A stretch of 64,000 nucleotides of DNA from Campylobacter fetus subsp. testudinum 03-427 (lineage in GTDB: Bacteria; Campylobacterota; Campylobacteria; Campylobacterales; Campylobacteraceae): NCBI GenBank assembly GCA_000495505.1, contig CP006833.1, positions 372,001-436,000 of the forward strand. Reading direction: 5' to 3'. The notes beneath the pieces were generated by a model. It saw nothing but the letters and a program-made list of their open reading frames with translations. It was not told the DNA's origin and made no database searches. Positions 18,187 through 27,495 of the stretch are shown here, piece after piece (the first letter of the stretch is position 1; each line of letters opens with the position of its first letter). Both the position numbers and the translations under genes were made by a program.

Positions 18187-18628
18187 GTAGTGCCCAGTAG
18201 CAGATGGCACTCATCAATCCGGCAAACGCTCCTGCTATCATATCGTCGCCCATAACGCCAAGTCCGCCTTTTACATTTTTATCAACTCTTCCTATTATGC
18301 TAGGCTTTGTGATATCAAGTATCCTAAAAAATATAACCGATAAAATGATAGCCAACCAGCTAGCAGAGCTTATGCTGATAGCCAGCCAAACACCTGCTAC
18401 TTCATCTATAACTATATGGCTTTGATCGTGTTCTTTGGTTGTTTCTTCATATTTATTTATTATGTTTATAGATGCTAAAAATAGTAAAATTGAAGCTAAA
18501 AATAGAGTTTGTGCGCCTAAATATTTCAGTATTAAAACTGCAATAACAGCGCCTGCTATGCTTCCCCAAGTTCCAGGAGCAGGCTTCATAAGCCCAACGT
18601 AAAAAAATGTTAAAAATAGCTTTTGCAC
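18176..18628 (-). CDS. pgpA: Phosphatidylglycerophosphatase A
   Basis: The 150-residue membrane enzyme dephosphorylates phosphatidylglycerophosphate to phosphatidylglycerol. GLMKPAPGTWGSIAGA at residues ~13-28 and the acidic motif IVIDEVAGVWLA are PgpA signatures. The acidic residues of that second motif and of RVDKNVKGGLGVMGDDMIAG are the likely metal and phosphate site. Three to four hydrophobic segments fit the family, and the length is normal. It is the last gene of the minus-strand group ispDF, regulator, sat-like, pgpA, in the same order as Cj1607-Cj1610. It converges with the previous gene with an 11-bp overlap. Confidence 0.92.
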   Translation of the reverse strand: MQKLFLTFFYVGLMKPAPGTWGSIAGAVIAVLILKYLGAQTLFLASILLFLASINIINKYEETTKEHDQSHIVIDEVAGVWLAISISSASWLAIILSVIFFRILDITKPSIIGRVDKNVKGGLGVMGDDMIAGAFAGLMSAICYWALLKI

Positions 18629-18649
18629 TGAAATATCCTTGTTTTAAAT

Positions 18650-19828
18650 TTAAGTTAAAGATGTTGTTTGATAAAGTCTCATAAGCTCTTCATAAAACTC
18701 TCTTTGGCTATGACTTTCTAATATACCTGAATTTGGAAATAGATCATCATAAATTTTTTGTAAGTTTTTAAATTTATTTGGAAAAAGTTCGCTTAAAATC
18801 ATAGATGAAATCTCTTTTCTCATAAGAATAGCAGGAGGTATGATACCTTCAAATAGTAGCTCTTTAAGAGTTTGAGGATGATATTTTATATGATGATGCT
18901 GTCCGTGAGGGCAGGTTTTAATGCTCACTATCGTGCGACACTGATTGCAATAAACTAGCTCAGGCATAATGATGATATCTAGATCTAGATCTTTTGCATA
19001 TTTGTCTAATACCGTGTTTGCTTGGTTGTCATCATAAAACATTCCTATTCCACCGTGATTTTGTCCTACTACTAGTTTTGTAGCACCAAAATTATGTGCT
19101 GCTAAGCACTCTAAAACAGGATTGATATGATCGCTAAATAGATATGTATTTTCAAACGGAACTATGATAACTCTTTCTCTAGGTAAAAAATTATCCCTAA
19201 ATAGCTCAAGCGTTCTTTTTCTAAGATCAAAACTAAGTCGTCCATCGCTTCCAAATGTTCTTATAAGAAACAAAATGGTGATATCTGCTTTGTCTATGGT
19301 CATTCTCACAAGTCTCTCGTGAAGCCTGTGAAACGGATCTGCTGTGAGCATAAGAGCGGTTACTTTTTTGATATTTTTTTGTTTAATTAGATCATGAATG
19401 TTCTGTTTTATCTGTCTTAAATCATCTTCATATATCACAAACTCCCCACTTACGGCAAATTCACCAGCTCTTTGGTTTTCTGGTAATTCGATATCTCTTG
19501 CTCTAAATATACTGTGAGTGATATTATGCAGTTTAAATATCGATGAAACGATGATATGACCTATTACTTGGTTATCTTTTAAAATATCTATTCTATCGCC
19601 TTTTTTGGCATTTTTTATCGTTTCTTGATTTCTTTTTCCGTATGGAGCAAACGTATATGCGTAAGGCATCGGCTCACCTTTAAAGTACCCACTCTCTTCA
19701 GATATTTTTGCTTCTTTTTCATTCATAAGTCTTGTGAATTTACTTAGAATTTGATTTTGGATTAGTACTAGTGTTCCATATGCTTCTTGATTTATTAAAA
19801 TTGTACTATTTTTTCTTTGTGAGGTCAT
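18650..19828 (-). CDS. ATP sulfurylase (sulfate adenylyltransferase)-like protein
   Basis: I start the protein at ATG 19828 (392 residues, ribosome site GAGAAAG). A longer frame starting at 19870 would overlap the regulator gene by 65 bp. Family landmarks: an HxxH nucleotide-binding motif in ADPFHRLHERLVR, VGQNHGGIGMFYD corresponding to the VGRDHAGVG motif, and a C-terminal YCNQCRTIVSIKTCPHGQ that matches the Cys-containing end of bacterial Sat. The reaction would be ATP + sulfate to APS + PPi. No APS kinase or APS/PAPS reductase gene is nearby, so whether it feeds sulfate assimilation is unknown. It overlaps the end of the regulator gene by 23 bp and sits in the same order as Cj1608-Cj1609. 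Confidence 0.85.
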   Translation of the reverse strand: MTSQRKNSTILINQEAYGTLVLIQNQILSKFTRLMNEKEAKISEESGYFKGEPMPYAYTFAPYGKRNQETIKNAKKGDRIDILKDNQVIGHIIVSSIFKLHNITHSIFRARDIELPENQRAGEFAVSGEFVIYEDDLRQIKQNIHDLIKQKNIKKVTALMLTADPFHRLHERLVRMTIDKADITILFLIRTFGSDGRLSFDLRKRTLELFRDNFLPRERVIIVPFENTYLFSDHINPVLECLAAHNFGATKLVVGQNHGGIGMFYDDNQANTVLDKYAKDLDLDIIIMPELVYCNQCRTIVSIKTCPHGQHHHIKYHPQTLKELLFEGIIPPAILMRKEISSMILSELFPNKFKNLQKIYDDLFPNSGILESHSQREFYEELMRLYQTTSLT

Positions 19829-20696
19829 GTTTCTTTCTCTTCTCCCAGAGTGATTTTCTAGAAATACCAAGTCTTTTAGAAAGTTCGGTATCTGGAAATG
19901 TATCTTGATAACAAAGTATCATATGTTTCACATATTCATCTATTGTCAAGATTTCATCAGCTTGCAAACCTTTATCGTTTGTGTTTATAGTAACTTTATC
20001 TAAATTTAAAATATGTAGATCAGAGTTTGAAGATATGACTACATTTTGATTTGATATTAAATTTAAAAACTCGTCTTTGCTATCGGCTTTTAATTTATCA
20101 AATTCTGTTATATATATAAATGAATTAGGTTTTAAATTTTTTATGATATCTGCTGCATTTTCATTATCTAAATCTATGATTTCATAAGCTAAATTCAGCT
20201 CTTTTGCGTAATTAAAAACAAAACTATCTGCATATTGACTTTTTTCTGTTACTATCAAAAATGGCATTCTTAGCTTTTTGAAATCGCATTTTGGTGTTTT
20301 ATATGTTTTAACAAACGATTCTATAAGGCTTTGATATGTTTTATTTAGTATTTCGTATTTTTTATATGATTCAAATAGTTTTATTTTTCTTAGCAACTCT
20401 TCTATCATAAATGGTTTTTGTATATAGTCATCAGCTCCAGCCTTTATCGGGTTGGATACTGTATCATTACTAATGTAACTTATAAGAAGTATTATTATAG
20501 ATCTTGAATGTTTTTTAATAACTTGATAAAAATCTTGTCCGATAAGCCCCGTGGAGAGTAACACAACATCAAATTTATCGTCTTTTAGTGCATCTGTTGT
20601 ACAAGATGCAATTTCACAACTATACCCAAAGTCAGCTAGTTTGCTAGATATGCTTTGAGCTAAGTATATTTCGTTTTCTATGATTAAAACTTTCAT
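19806..20696 (-). CDS. Atypical orphan response regulator, HP1021/Cj1608-like
   Basis: The 296-residue protein has an N-terminal receiver-like fold (residues 1-115) and a C-terminal Fis-type helix-turn-helix (LSKRLGISRKSLWEKRKKH). The middle ~150 residues look like a degenerate AAA-type region without Walker motifs. The receiver keeps the acidic pocket (IIENEI) and the lysine (YIQKPF, K94), but the phosphoacceptor position is Ser48 (DVVLLSTG) instead of Asp. It therefore should not work by phosphorylation. This matches Helicobacter HP1021 and C. jejuni Cj1608, which are known to bind oriC and act as redox-responsive global regulators. No kinase is adjacent. The gene overlaps ispDF by 4 bp. 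Confidence 0.9.
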   Translation of the reverse strand: MKVLIIENEIYLAQSISSKLADFGYSCEIASCTTDALKDDKFDVVLLSTGLIGQDFYQVIKKHSRSIIILLISYISNDTVSNPIKAGADDYIQKPFMIEELLRKIKLFESYKKYEILNKTYQSLIESFVKTYKTPKCDFKKLRMPFLIVTEKSQYADSFVFNYAKELNLAYEIIDLDNENAADIIKNLKPNSFIYITEFDKLKADSKDEFLNLISNQNVVISSNSDLHILNLDKVTINTNDKGLQADEILTIDEYVKHMILCYQDTFPDTELSKRLGISRKSLWEKRKKHDLTKKK

Positions 20697-21811
20697 AAAA
20701 CGTTCCGCCAGTTAAAGTATTTTAAATTTACGACCGCATTTGCGGCGATTCCTTCGTTTCTTCCTACAAATCCAAGATGTTCTGTTGTTGTAGCTTTTAT
20801 ATTTACCTTGTGTAAAGGAACACTTAATATATCTGCAACTATTTTTGCCATAGCATCTTTATATGGTGATATCTTCGGACTTTGTGCTATTATAGTGATA
20901 TCTGCGTTTATGATATCAAAACCTATGCTTCTTATTAAATTTACACTATTTTGCAAAAGTATTTTTGAGTCTATGTCTTTAAATTTGGAGTCGTTATCTG
21001 GATAAAGCTCACCTATATCAGGAGCGCTTGCAGCCCCAAGAAGCGCGTCGCAAAGCGCGTGTAAAGCAACATCTCCATCACTATGAGCTATAAAAGCTTT
21101 TGAATATGGTATTTTAACACCACAAAGTGTTATAAAATCACCATCTTTAAAAGCATGCACGTCAAAACCATTTCCGCAAAATATATCATTTGATGGAGGA
21201 TTTAAATTTAGGCGCTTTAAGTCATCTTTATAAGTAAGTTTTTTTGCTCTTTCATCACCTTCTATGTACCAGACTGTTCCTCCGATAGCTTTTATAGCAG
21301 AGCTATCATCTGTAAAAATATTATCTGTTTTTAATGCTTTTTTAAGCATATTTGTGCGTGATAGCTGAGGAGTCTGAATCAGTTTCAATTCGTCTCTATT
21401 TATATATTCATTTTGATATATTACGCTATCAGAAATTTTAAGAGCTGGGACTATGCAATCTGCGTTATGAGCTGATTCTATAAGCTTAGCTATAAGCTCT
21501 TTTGGTATATCTGCTCTGGCTATATCGCTTACCATTACAAACTCACTATTTATGGTAGAAATGGCATTTCTAAGACTATCTTGTCTTGTTTCTCCGCCTT
21601 TTATAAATTTAAAATGACCGCTGAATTTACTCATATATTCACATTCATTTGAGACGACTATAACATCTTTAAATGAGTAGTTTGAACTAATATTTTTTGT
21701 GGCATAAAGCCAAAGTGGATCATCGCTGGTTCTTAACCACTGTTTTTTTGATTGCAAACCAAAACGAGTGGAATTTCCAGCGCCAAGCATAATCAAAGAG
21801 AGATCAAGCAA
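20693..21811 (-). CDS. ispDF: Bifunctional IspD/IspF enzyme of the MEP isoprenoid pathway
   Basis: This 372-residue fusion combines 4-diphosphocytidyl-MEP synthase and 2,4-cyclodiphosphate synthase. The IspD part (about 1-210) opens with LIMLGAGNSTRFG plus the KKQWL motif for CTP binding. The IspF part (from about 212) has GFDVHAFKDGD with the zinc-binding Asp/His pair and AHSDGDVALHALCDALLGA. The fusion is usual in Campylobacter (Cj1607). It heads the minus-strand unit, with a 4-bp overlap into the regulator gene. Its start is 151 bp from divergent thiC. Confidence 0.96.
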   Translation of the reverse strand: MLDLSLIMLGAGNSTRFGLQSKKQWLRTSDDPLWLYATKNISSNYSFKDVIVVSNECEYMSKFSGHFKFIKGGETRQDSLRNAISTINSEFVMVSDIARADIPKELIAKLIESAHNADCIVPALKISDSVIYQNEYINRDELKLIQTPQLSRTNMLKKALKTDNIFTDDSSAIKAIGGTVWYIEGDERAKKLTYKDDLKRLNLNPPSNDIFCGNGFDVHAFKDGDFITLCGVKIPYSKAFIAHSDGDVALHALCDALLGAASAPDIGELYPDNDSKFKDIDSKILLQNSVNLIRSIGFDIINADITIIAQSPKISPYKDAMAKIVADILSVPLHKVNIKATTTEHLGFVGRNEGIAANAVVNLKYFNWRNVL

Positions 21812-21925
21812 AGCTTTTCCTTTAGTAAAGTGTTACGAAATTATACACTTTTTTATCTTACATTGCAATTATTTTATTTTAAAATTTAAAATTGTAAGTT
21901 AAATTGCTTTTCAATTATATTTCAG

Positions 21926-21931
21926 TACAAT
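21926..21931 (+). promoter_or_regulatory. Predicted -10 element of thiC
   Basis: TACAAT lies in an AT-rich context 31 bp before the thiC ATG. I found no thi-box-like sequence in the 151-bp ispDF-thiC gap, so TPP-riboswitch control is not apparent. Confidence 0.45.
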
Positions 21932-21962
21932 AGCAAAATCTAAAAATCAGCAAGGAAAAAAT

Positions 21963-23315
21963 ATGAGAAAAGATTGGTGCGAAGCCCGTAAAAACGACCC
22001 TACGCCAACTCAAATGTATTATGCTAAAAATGGAGTTATAACTCCTGAGATGGAGTATGTAGCAAAAGTAGAGATGTTAAAACCTGAGTATATTAGACAA
22101 TTAGTTGCAGAAGGAAAACTCATTATCCCTGCTAATATCAATCATATAAATCAAATTCCAATGGCAATTGGTAGAGCTGTAAAATGTAAAATTAATGCGA
22201 ATATCGGCTCAAGCGCACTTGCTAGTGATATAAACGAGGAGATAGAAAAGCTTAAAGTATGTTTGAAATATGGAGCTGATACTGTTATGGATCTAAGCAC
22301 CGGTGGGGATTTAGATGAGATAAGACGCGCTATTATAGCAAACTCAACTGTACCTATAGGAACTGTGCCTATATATCAGATAATTCATGATATAAAAGAT
22401 CTTGATAATCTAACTCCTCAAATTATGCTTGAATGTATAGAAAAACAAGCTAAGCAAGGTGTTAGTTACTTTACTATCCACGCAGGATTTTTACTTAAAT
22501 TTATGCCTTTAGTAGCAAAAAGAAAAATGGGGATAGTTAGTCGCGGCGGTAGTCTTATGGCTAGTTGGATGATGAAACATCATAAAGAAAATCCATTTTA
22601 TGAGGCTTTTGATGAGATATGTGATATTTGTGCTAAATATGACGCTTCGTTAAGTCTTGGAGATAGTTTGAGACCAGGCTGTTTGCATGATGCTAGCGAT
22701 GAAGCTCAGATGAGTGAGCTTGCTGTTTTAGGTGAGCTTACTAAACGAGCGTGGGAGAAAAACGTTCAAGTTATGGTAGAAGGTCCAGGTCATGTTCCAT
22801 TTAATCAGATCGAGTTTAATATGAAAGAGGAGCAACGTCTTTGTCATGACGCACCATTTTATATACTTGGACCACTTCCTACTGATATCGGAGCAGGTTA
22901 TGATCATATCACGAGCGCGATAGGTGGGACGATGGCTGCATTCCACGGAGCTAGTATGCTTTGTTACGTTACTCCAAAAGAACACCTTGGATTACCGAAT
23001 GCAAAAGACGTAAGAGATGGTATAATATCACATAAAATAGCAGCTCACGCAGCCGATGTTGCTCTTGGTAGAGTAGGGGCTATAGAGCGAGACCACGCTA
23101 TGAGTGATGCTAGATATAAATTCGACTGGAACAAGCAGTTTGAGCTTGCTCTTGATCCTGATAAAGCAAGAGAACTCCATGATGAGAGTTTGCCTCAAGA
23201 CGTATTTAAAGAAGCAGAGTTTTGTTCTATGTGCGGACCTAAGTTTTGCGCTTATAAAATCAGTCAAGAGATAGCAAAAATAGAGTGCAACGACTATCCA
23301 AAGGAGAAAAAATGA
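21963..23315 (+). CDS. thiC: Phosphomethylpyrimidine synthase ThiC
   Basis: This radical SAM-type enzyme (450 residues) converts aminoimidazole ribotide to HMP-phosphate, the thiamine pyrimidine. It shows [20 protein letters not shown], the [13 protein letters not shown] stretch, the [14 protein letters not shown] motif and the C-terminal atypical cluster motif CSMCGPKFC that binds the [4Fe-4S]/SAM site. The short form, without the long N-terminal extension of some homologues, is common in anaerobes. The gene ends in an ATGA overlap with mrp, so it is coupled to a Fe-S carrier gene. Its ATG follows CAAGGAAAAA. Confidence 0.96.
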   Translation: MRKDWCEARKNDPTPTQMYYAKNGVITPEMEYVAKVEMLKPEYIRQLVAEGKLIIPANINHINQIPMAIGRAVKCKINANIGSSALASDINEEIEKLKVCLKYGADTVMDLSTGGDLDEIRRAIIANSTVPIGTVPIYQIIHDIKDLDNLTPQIMLECIEKQAKQGVSYFTIHAGFLLKFMPLVAKRKMGIVSRGGSLMASWMMKHHKENPFYEAFDEICDICAKYDASLSLGDSLRPGCLHDASDEAQMSELAVLGELTKRAWEKNVQVMVEGPGHVPFNQIEFNMKEEQRLCHDAPFYILGPLPTDIGAGYDHITSAIGGTMAAFHGASMLCYVTPKEHLGLPNAKDVRDGIISHKIAAHAADVALGRVGAIERDHAMSDARYKFDWNKQFELALDPDKARELHDESLPQDVFKEAEFCSMCGPKFCAYKISQEIAKIECNDYPKEKK

Positions 23316-24388
23316 CAAATGAACAAATTTTAGAAGAGTTAAAAAAAGTAATATATCCCGGATTTAAAAAAAGTATAGTTGAGTTTGGTTTTGTCAAAGC
23401 AGTTGATCCAGATATCGTAGTTGAGATAGTTTCTGCTAAACCAGAAGTCGCAACTAAAGTAAAACAAGATATAGAATCTTTAAATTTAGATAGAAAAATT
23501 GTTATTCAAACACCAAAGTTAGAAGAAGAAAAAAGTAATTCGAGAAGCGGTAAAAACATAGCGCCTCAGATTAAAAATTTTGTTATGGTAAGCAGTGGCA
23601 AGGGTGGTGTAGGTAAATCAACAACAACTTTAAATTTGGCTATATCTTTAGCCAAACAAGGCAAAAAAGTAGGGCTTTTAGATGCTGATATCTATGGTCC
23701 AAATATACCTAGAATGCTTGGATGTCAAAACGAACAGCCAACCGTAGTTGGTCAAAGATTAAAACCTATACTAACTCACGGTATAGAGATGATGAGTATG
23801 GGAATTCTCATCGAGGCTGGACAAGGACTTATGTGGCGCGGAGCTATGATAATGAAAGCTATAACTCAGCTTCTAAACGAAGTTATGTGGAGCGATCTTG
23901 ATGTTTTGTTTTTGGATATGCCCCCAGGAACAGGAGATGCGCAGATAACTTTAGCTCAAAGCGTTCCAGTAACTGCTGGAATATGCGTAAGTACTCCGCA
24001 AACCGTTGCGCTTGATGACTCAGCAAGAAGTCTTGATATGTTTGAAAAACTTCATATACCTATCGCTGGAATAGTGGAAAATATGAGCGGATTTATCTGC
24101 CCTGATAATGGTAAAGAGTATGATATATTTGGCAAAGGCGGAACTAGCGAGTTGGCTAACCAGTATGATACTGAGATTTTAGCTCAGATACCTATAGAAC
24201 AATCGATAAGAGTAGGTGGAGATAGCGGAAAACCAGTAAGTTTTTATGAGCCAAACTCAGTATGCGCAAAAAGATACGAGGAAGCAGCCATAAAACTTTG
24301 GAAAAAAATCGAGGATATAAATGCAGATGGTGGAGCTGATAATTCCGCTATTCAACCAGATAGTAGCGGTAAAGCTGCTTGTCATTAA
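23312..24388 (+). CDS. mrp: Mrp/ApbC-type iron-sulfur cluster carrier ATPase
   Basis: I choose ATG 23312 (358 residues), which overlaps the thiC stop as ATGA and has AAAGGAG at good spacing. A start at 23285 is possible but adds only nine residues read from inside thiC. The N-terminus is a MIP18/DUF59-like domain (about 1-85). The MinD/Mrp P-loop domain follows, with the deviant Walker [20 protein letters not shown] and [10 protein letters not shown]. Near the end, [18 protein letters not shown] has only one Cys of the usual CxxC pair. The last Cys lies in the C-terminal KAACH. In Salmonella, loss of ApbC impairs ThiC, which gives the pairing functional sense. The gene order mrp-dapD follows Cj1606c-Cj1605c. 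Confidence 0.93.
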   Translation: MTNEQILEELKKVIYPGFKKSIVEFGFVKAVDPDIVVEIVSAKPEVATKVKQDIESLNLDRKIVIQTPKLEEEKSNSRSGKNIAPQIKNFVMVSSGKGGVGKSTTTLNLAISLAKQGKKVGLLDADIYGPNIPRMLGCQNEQPTVVGQRLKPILTHGIEMMSMGILIEAGQGLMWRGAMIMKAITQLLNEVMWSDLDVLFLDMPPGTGDAQITLAQSVPVTAGICVSTPQTVALDDSARSLDMFEKLHIPIAGIVENMSGFICPDNGKEYDIFGKGGTSELANQYDTEILAQIPIEQSIRVGGDSGKPVSFYEPNSVCAKRYEEAAIKLWKKIEDINADGGADNSAIQPDSSGKAACH

Positions 24389-24404
24389 ACTGTATATTAT
24401 TTGA

Positions 24405-24458
24405 GTAATTTTAAGGAAATTGCAAGTCATAAATTTGTTTCAAAATCCTTAAAATTAC
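24405..24458 (+). repeat. Inverted repeat after mrp (13-bp arms, 28-nt spacer)
   Basis: GTAATTTTAAGGA and its exact reverse complement flank a 28-nt AT-rich spacer, starting 16 bp after the mrp stop. It could be a long-loop terminator for thiC-mrp. The spacing is unusual for an intrinsic terminator and there is no T run. Confidence 0.5.
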
Positions 24459-24570
24459 CTATAATAATACTTTAAAAGTACTATTTAAATTTATTAATAT
24501 TGCAAATACCAACTACGATAGTTAAAAAATCAAAATAATTTATTAAATTTAGTTCTAATATACTTTTAGC

Positions 24571-24576
24571 TATAAT
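24571..24576 (+). promoter_or_regulatory. Predicted -10 element of dapD
   Basis: A consensus TATAAT follows CTTTTAGC and lies 31 bp before the dapD ATG. This is typical Campylobacter sigma-70 architecture. Confidence 0.6.
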
Positions 24577-24607
24577 CAGCCAAAAATTACAAATTTAAAG
24601 GGGCATT

Positions 24608-25798
24608 ATGAGTATCAAAAATCAAGATGAGCTTAAAAAATTTACAGATGAAATTCGCTCTAAAAGCGGTTACAAAGATCCGTTTGCTTTTGCTATTGGT
24701 AGAGTGCAAAAAGGCAAAGGCGGTAAGACAATAAGCGTAAATTACTCTGTTGTAAATTTCAAAGAAAATTACGGAAGCGCCGCAGTTCTAACATGGGCTA
24801 TAGAAAAAAACGGTCTTAAAATAGACTTTAGCGGCACTGAGTTTGTTGTGCCGCTTACAGCTCCTGCTATCAGTGACGCGCTAGAAATTTTTGACTTTTT
24901 AGTGCCTCAGAGCGAGGGTGACAAACATAGAAATATCCAAAATTTATTAGTTTTAGATGAAATTTTAAATGAAGAAAACGGCTCAGAAAGCGAGTTTGTA
25001 GTAACGTTTATATATGAGGACGCAGCGCCAAAAAGCATAGAAAGCGTATATTTAAAACTATATCTTTTATCGCTAAATAAGGTTGAAATTAGAGGTATAA
25101 ATTTAAACGGTGCATTTGGAATACTTCCAAATTTAGCATGGGACGCGCACTCTCAGCCTTATGAATTAGACTATTTAAGAGAAAATGAAATTTGGCTTAA
25201 AATGAAAGGCTGGTATCCATCTATAGTGAGTGTGGATAAATTTCCGCGTTACTTAAGTCATATAATACCAGCTGATAACACTAGGATTTTAGATAGTGCA
25301 AAAGTACGTATGGGAGCTCAGTTAGCAGCAGGAACAACCGTTATGCCAGGAGCCGCGTATATAAATTTCAACTCAGGAACTACTGGAGCTGTTATGGTCG
25401 AGGGCAGGGTTAGTAGCTCAGTCAGCGTTGGTGATGGAAGCGATGTCGGCGGTGGAGCATCGATTTTAGGTGTGTTAAGCGGAACAAACGGAAATGCTAT
25501 AAGTGTTGGTAAAAAATGTCTGCTTGGTGCAAACTCAGTCACTGGAGTGCCGCTTGGTGATGATTGTATAGTAGATGCTGGAGTTGCTATCTTGGAGGGA
25601 ACTAAAGTGTTTATAGATGAGAAAAACAGAGACGAACTAGCTAAGATAAATCCAGATTTTAAATTTGAAAAAGAAATTTATAAAGCGTTAGAGTTGGCTG
25701 GTTTAAATGGGCTTCATTACCGTCAAAATAGCCAAAACGGTCAGATCACAGCAGGTATCAGCAAAAGAGCTATCAAGCTAAATGCTGACTTGCACTAA
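24608..25798 (+). CDS. dapD: Tetrahydrodipicolinate N-succinyltransferase
   Basis: This 396-residue enzyme transfers succinyl from succinyl-CoA to tetrahydrodipicolinate in the lysine/diaminopimelate pathway. The C-terminal half carries left-handed beta-helix hexapeptide repeats (VRMGAQLAAGTTVMPGAAYI through VSVGDGSDVGGGASILGVL and KKCLLGANSVTGVPLGDDCI). The longer N-terminal domain is the form found in Campylobacterota and actinobacteria. It follows mrp as in C. jejuni (Cj1605c). The next gene begins 12 bp downstream, so the two are probably co-transcribed. Confidence 0.95.
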   Translation: MSIKNQDELKKFTDEIRSKSGYKDPFAFAIGRVQKGKGGKTISVNYSVVNFKENYGSAAVLTWAIEKNGLKIDFSGTEFVVPLTAPAISDALEIFDFLVPQSEGDKHRNIQNLLVLDEILNEENGSESEFVVTFIYEDAAPKSIESVYLKLYLLSLNKVEIRGINLNGAFGILPNLAWDAHSQPYELDYLRENEIWLKMKGWYPSIVSVDKFPRYLSHIIPADNTRILDSAKVRMGAQLAAGTTVMPGAAYINFNSGTTGAVMVEGRVSSSVSVGDGSDVGGGASILGVLSGTNGNAISVGKKCLLGANSVTGVPLGDDCIVDAGVAILEGTKVFIDEKNRDELAKINPDFKFEKEIYKALELAGLNGLHYRQNSQNGQITAGISKRAIKLNADLH

Positions 25799-25810
25799 GG
25801 TAAGGCAGAT

Positions 25811-27394
25811 ATGTTAGAAGTTAAAAGTTTGACTCAAAGATTTGGTCAGCAACTACTTTTTGAAGATGTAAATTTAAAGTTCAATGCACACAATCGCTAT
25901 GGACTTATCGGTGCAAATGGTGCTGGAAAATCAACATTTCTTAAAATTTTAAGTGGCGAAACTGATTATACGAGTGGTGAAATTGTTATAGAAAATGGTA
26001 AAAAAGTTGGAGTTTTAGGTCAAGATCAGTTTGCTTTTGAGAGTTTTACTTTAAAAGATGCTGTACTATATGGCAACAAGAGGCTTTATGACGCGGTAAA
26101 AGAGAAAGAAAAACTCTATATGAGCGAGGAATTCACAGATGAGATAAATGAACGCTTAAGCGAACTTGAAATTATCTCAGCTGAGGAAGATCCTACTTAT
26201 GAGTATGAAACGAGGATAGAAAAGATTTTGAGTTCATTGGGGCTGCATAATTTTGATAAGCTTATGAGCGAAGTTGAGAGCTCAGATAAGTTTAAAGTCC
26301 TTCTAGCTCAAGTTTTGTTTCCAAAACCAGATATTTTGTTTCTTGATGAGCCGACAAATAACCTTGATTTAGATGCTATAGCGTGGCTAGAAAGAGAGCT
26401 CATAAATCACGAGGGAACTCTTGTAGTTATCAGCCATGACAGACACTTTTTAAATCGTGTTTGTACGCATATTTTAGACGTGGATTTTAAGCGTATCAGA
26501 GAGTTTGTGGGAAATTATGATGATTGGTATATCGCTGCAAATTTGATGAGCAGACAAGCTGAAATGGAACGCGATAAGAAGTTAAAAGAAAAAGAGGAAT
26601 TAGAAAAATTTATCGCTCGTTTTAGTGCGAATGCTAGCAAAGCCAAACAAGCCACTAGTCGTTCTAAACAGTTAGAAAAGCTTGATATCGCAGATATAGC
26701 AGTATCAAGTAGGCGTGATCCTAGCATACTTTTTAGAACAAATCGCGAGATAGGTAATGAGCTGATAGAGCTTTCAAATTTAAATAAAAGCTTTGAAGAT
26801 AAGATAATCTTAAAAGATTTTAATTTTAAAATGAATAAAGGTGATAAAATAGCCGTTATCGGAAGCAACGGTGTGGGAAAATCTACTCTTTGTAAAATTA
26901 TAATGGGAGAACTTGCTGCTCAAAGCGGTAAAGTGCATATTGGTGCTACTATAGAGCTTGGGTACTTTGCTCAAGATAGCTCAAATAAGATAACTGGAAA
27001 TTTAAAACTATATGAGTGGCTTCAAGATGCGAAAAATAAAGATCTTGATGAGATCAGAAAATGCCTTGGTAGAATGCTTTTTAGCGGACTTGAACAAGAA
27101 AAGGAAGTCGGTAGTTTAAGCGGTGGTGAAAAACATAGACTTATGCTTTCTAAACTTATGCTGCAAAGGGCAAATTTGCTAGTACTTGATGAACCAAATA
27201 ACCATCTTGATCTCGAAGCCATCATCGCTCTTGGCGAATCGCTTTATAATTTTAGTGGAGCTTGTATCTGCGTAAGCCATGATAGAGAGCTTATAGACGC
27301 ATTTGCAAATCGTATTTTACATCTAAAAGGCAACGGCGAGATAGTTGATTTCAAAGGGACTTATGAGGAATATCGCTCAAGTTTAGAATCTTAA
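25811..27394 (+). CDS. ABC-F family ATPase (YbiT/EttA-like ribosome-associated)
   Basis: The 527-residue protein has two ABC ATPase cassettes in one chain and no membrane segments, which defines ABC-F. Cassette 1 has Walker A GANGAGKST and Walker B LFLDEPTNNLD. The basic inter-domain linker is at about 240-300 (KLKEKEELEKFIARF). Cassette 2 has GSNGVGKST, the signature SLSGGEKHRLMLSKL and LVLDEPNNHLD. Members act on the ribosomal E-site in translation control or antibiotic protection. The YbiT subgroup is the closest match by length and overall look, but I cannot prove it. It shares a bidirectional terminator with the convergent frd operon. Confidence 0.9.
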   Translation: MLEVKSLTQRFGQQLLFEDVNLKFNAHNRYGLIGANGAGKSTFLKILSGETDYTSGEIVIENGKKVGVLGQDQFAFESFTLKDAVLYGNKRLYDAVKEKEKLYMSEEFTDEINERLSELEIISAEEDPTYEYETRIEKILSSLGLHNFDKLMSEVESSDKFKVLLAQVLFPKPDILFLDEPTNNLDLDAIAWLERELINHEGTLVVISHDRHFLNRVCTHILDVDFKRIREFVGNYDDWYIAANLMSRQAEMERDKKLKEKEELEKFIARFSANASKAKQATSRSKQLEKLDIADIAVSSRRDPSILFRTNREIGNELIELSNLNKSFEDKIILKDFNFKMNKGDKIAVIGSNGVGKSTLCKIIMGELAAQSGKVHIGATIELGYFAQDSSNKITGNLKLYEWLQDAKNKDLDEIRKCLGRMLFSGLEQEKEVGSLSGGEKHRLMLSKLMLQRANLLVLDEPNNHLDLEAIIALGESLYNFSGACICVSHDRELIDAFANRILHLKGNGEIVDFKGTYEEYRSSLES

Positions 27395-27460
27395 ATAAGC
27401 CTTTATTTTATGCTATTTTTAGTCTGCTTTATATGGAAATTTAAAAAAGTTTTATACGAT

Positions 27461-27482
27461 AAGGCTGGAAAGCTCCAGCCTT
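27461..27482. terminator. Bidirectional terminator between the ABC-F gene and frdB
   Basis: A perfect 9-bp stem AAGGCTGGA / TCCAGCCTT with an AAGC loop lies between the convergent genes. On the minus strand it is followed within about 10 bases by an A/T-rich stretch with a T run, serving frdB. Confidence 0.75.
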
Positions 27483-27495
27483 TATAGGTAAAAAA

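Noticed and set aside
21812-21962. Possible TPP riboswitch upstream of thiC
   Set aside because: The thi-box elements (CUGAGA and ACCUGAUCUGGAUAAUGC-like) are absent, and the leader after the predicted promoter is too short.
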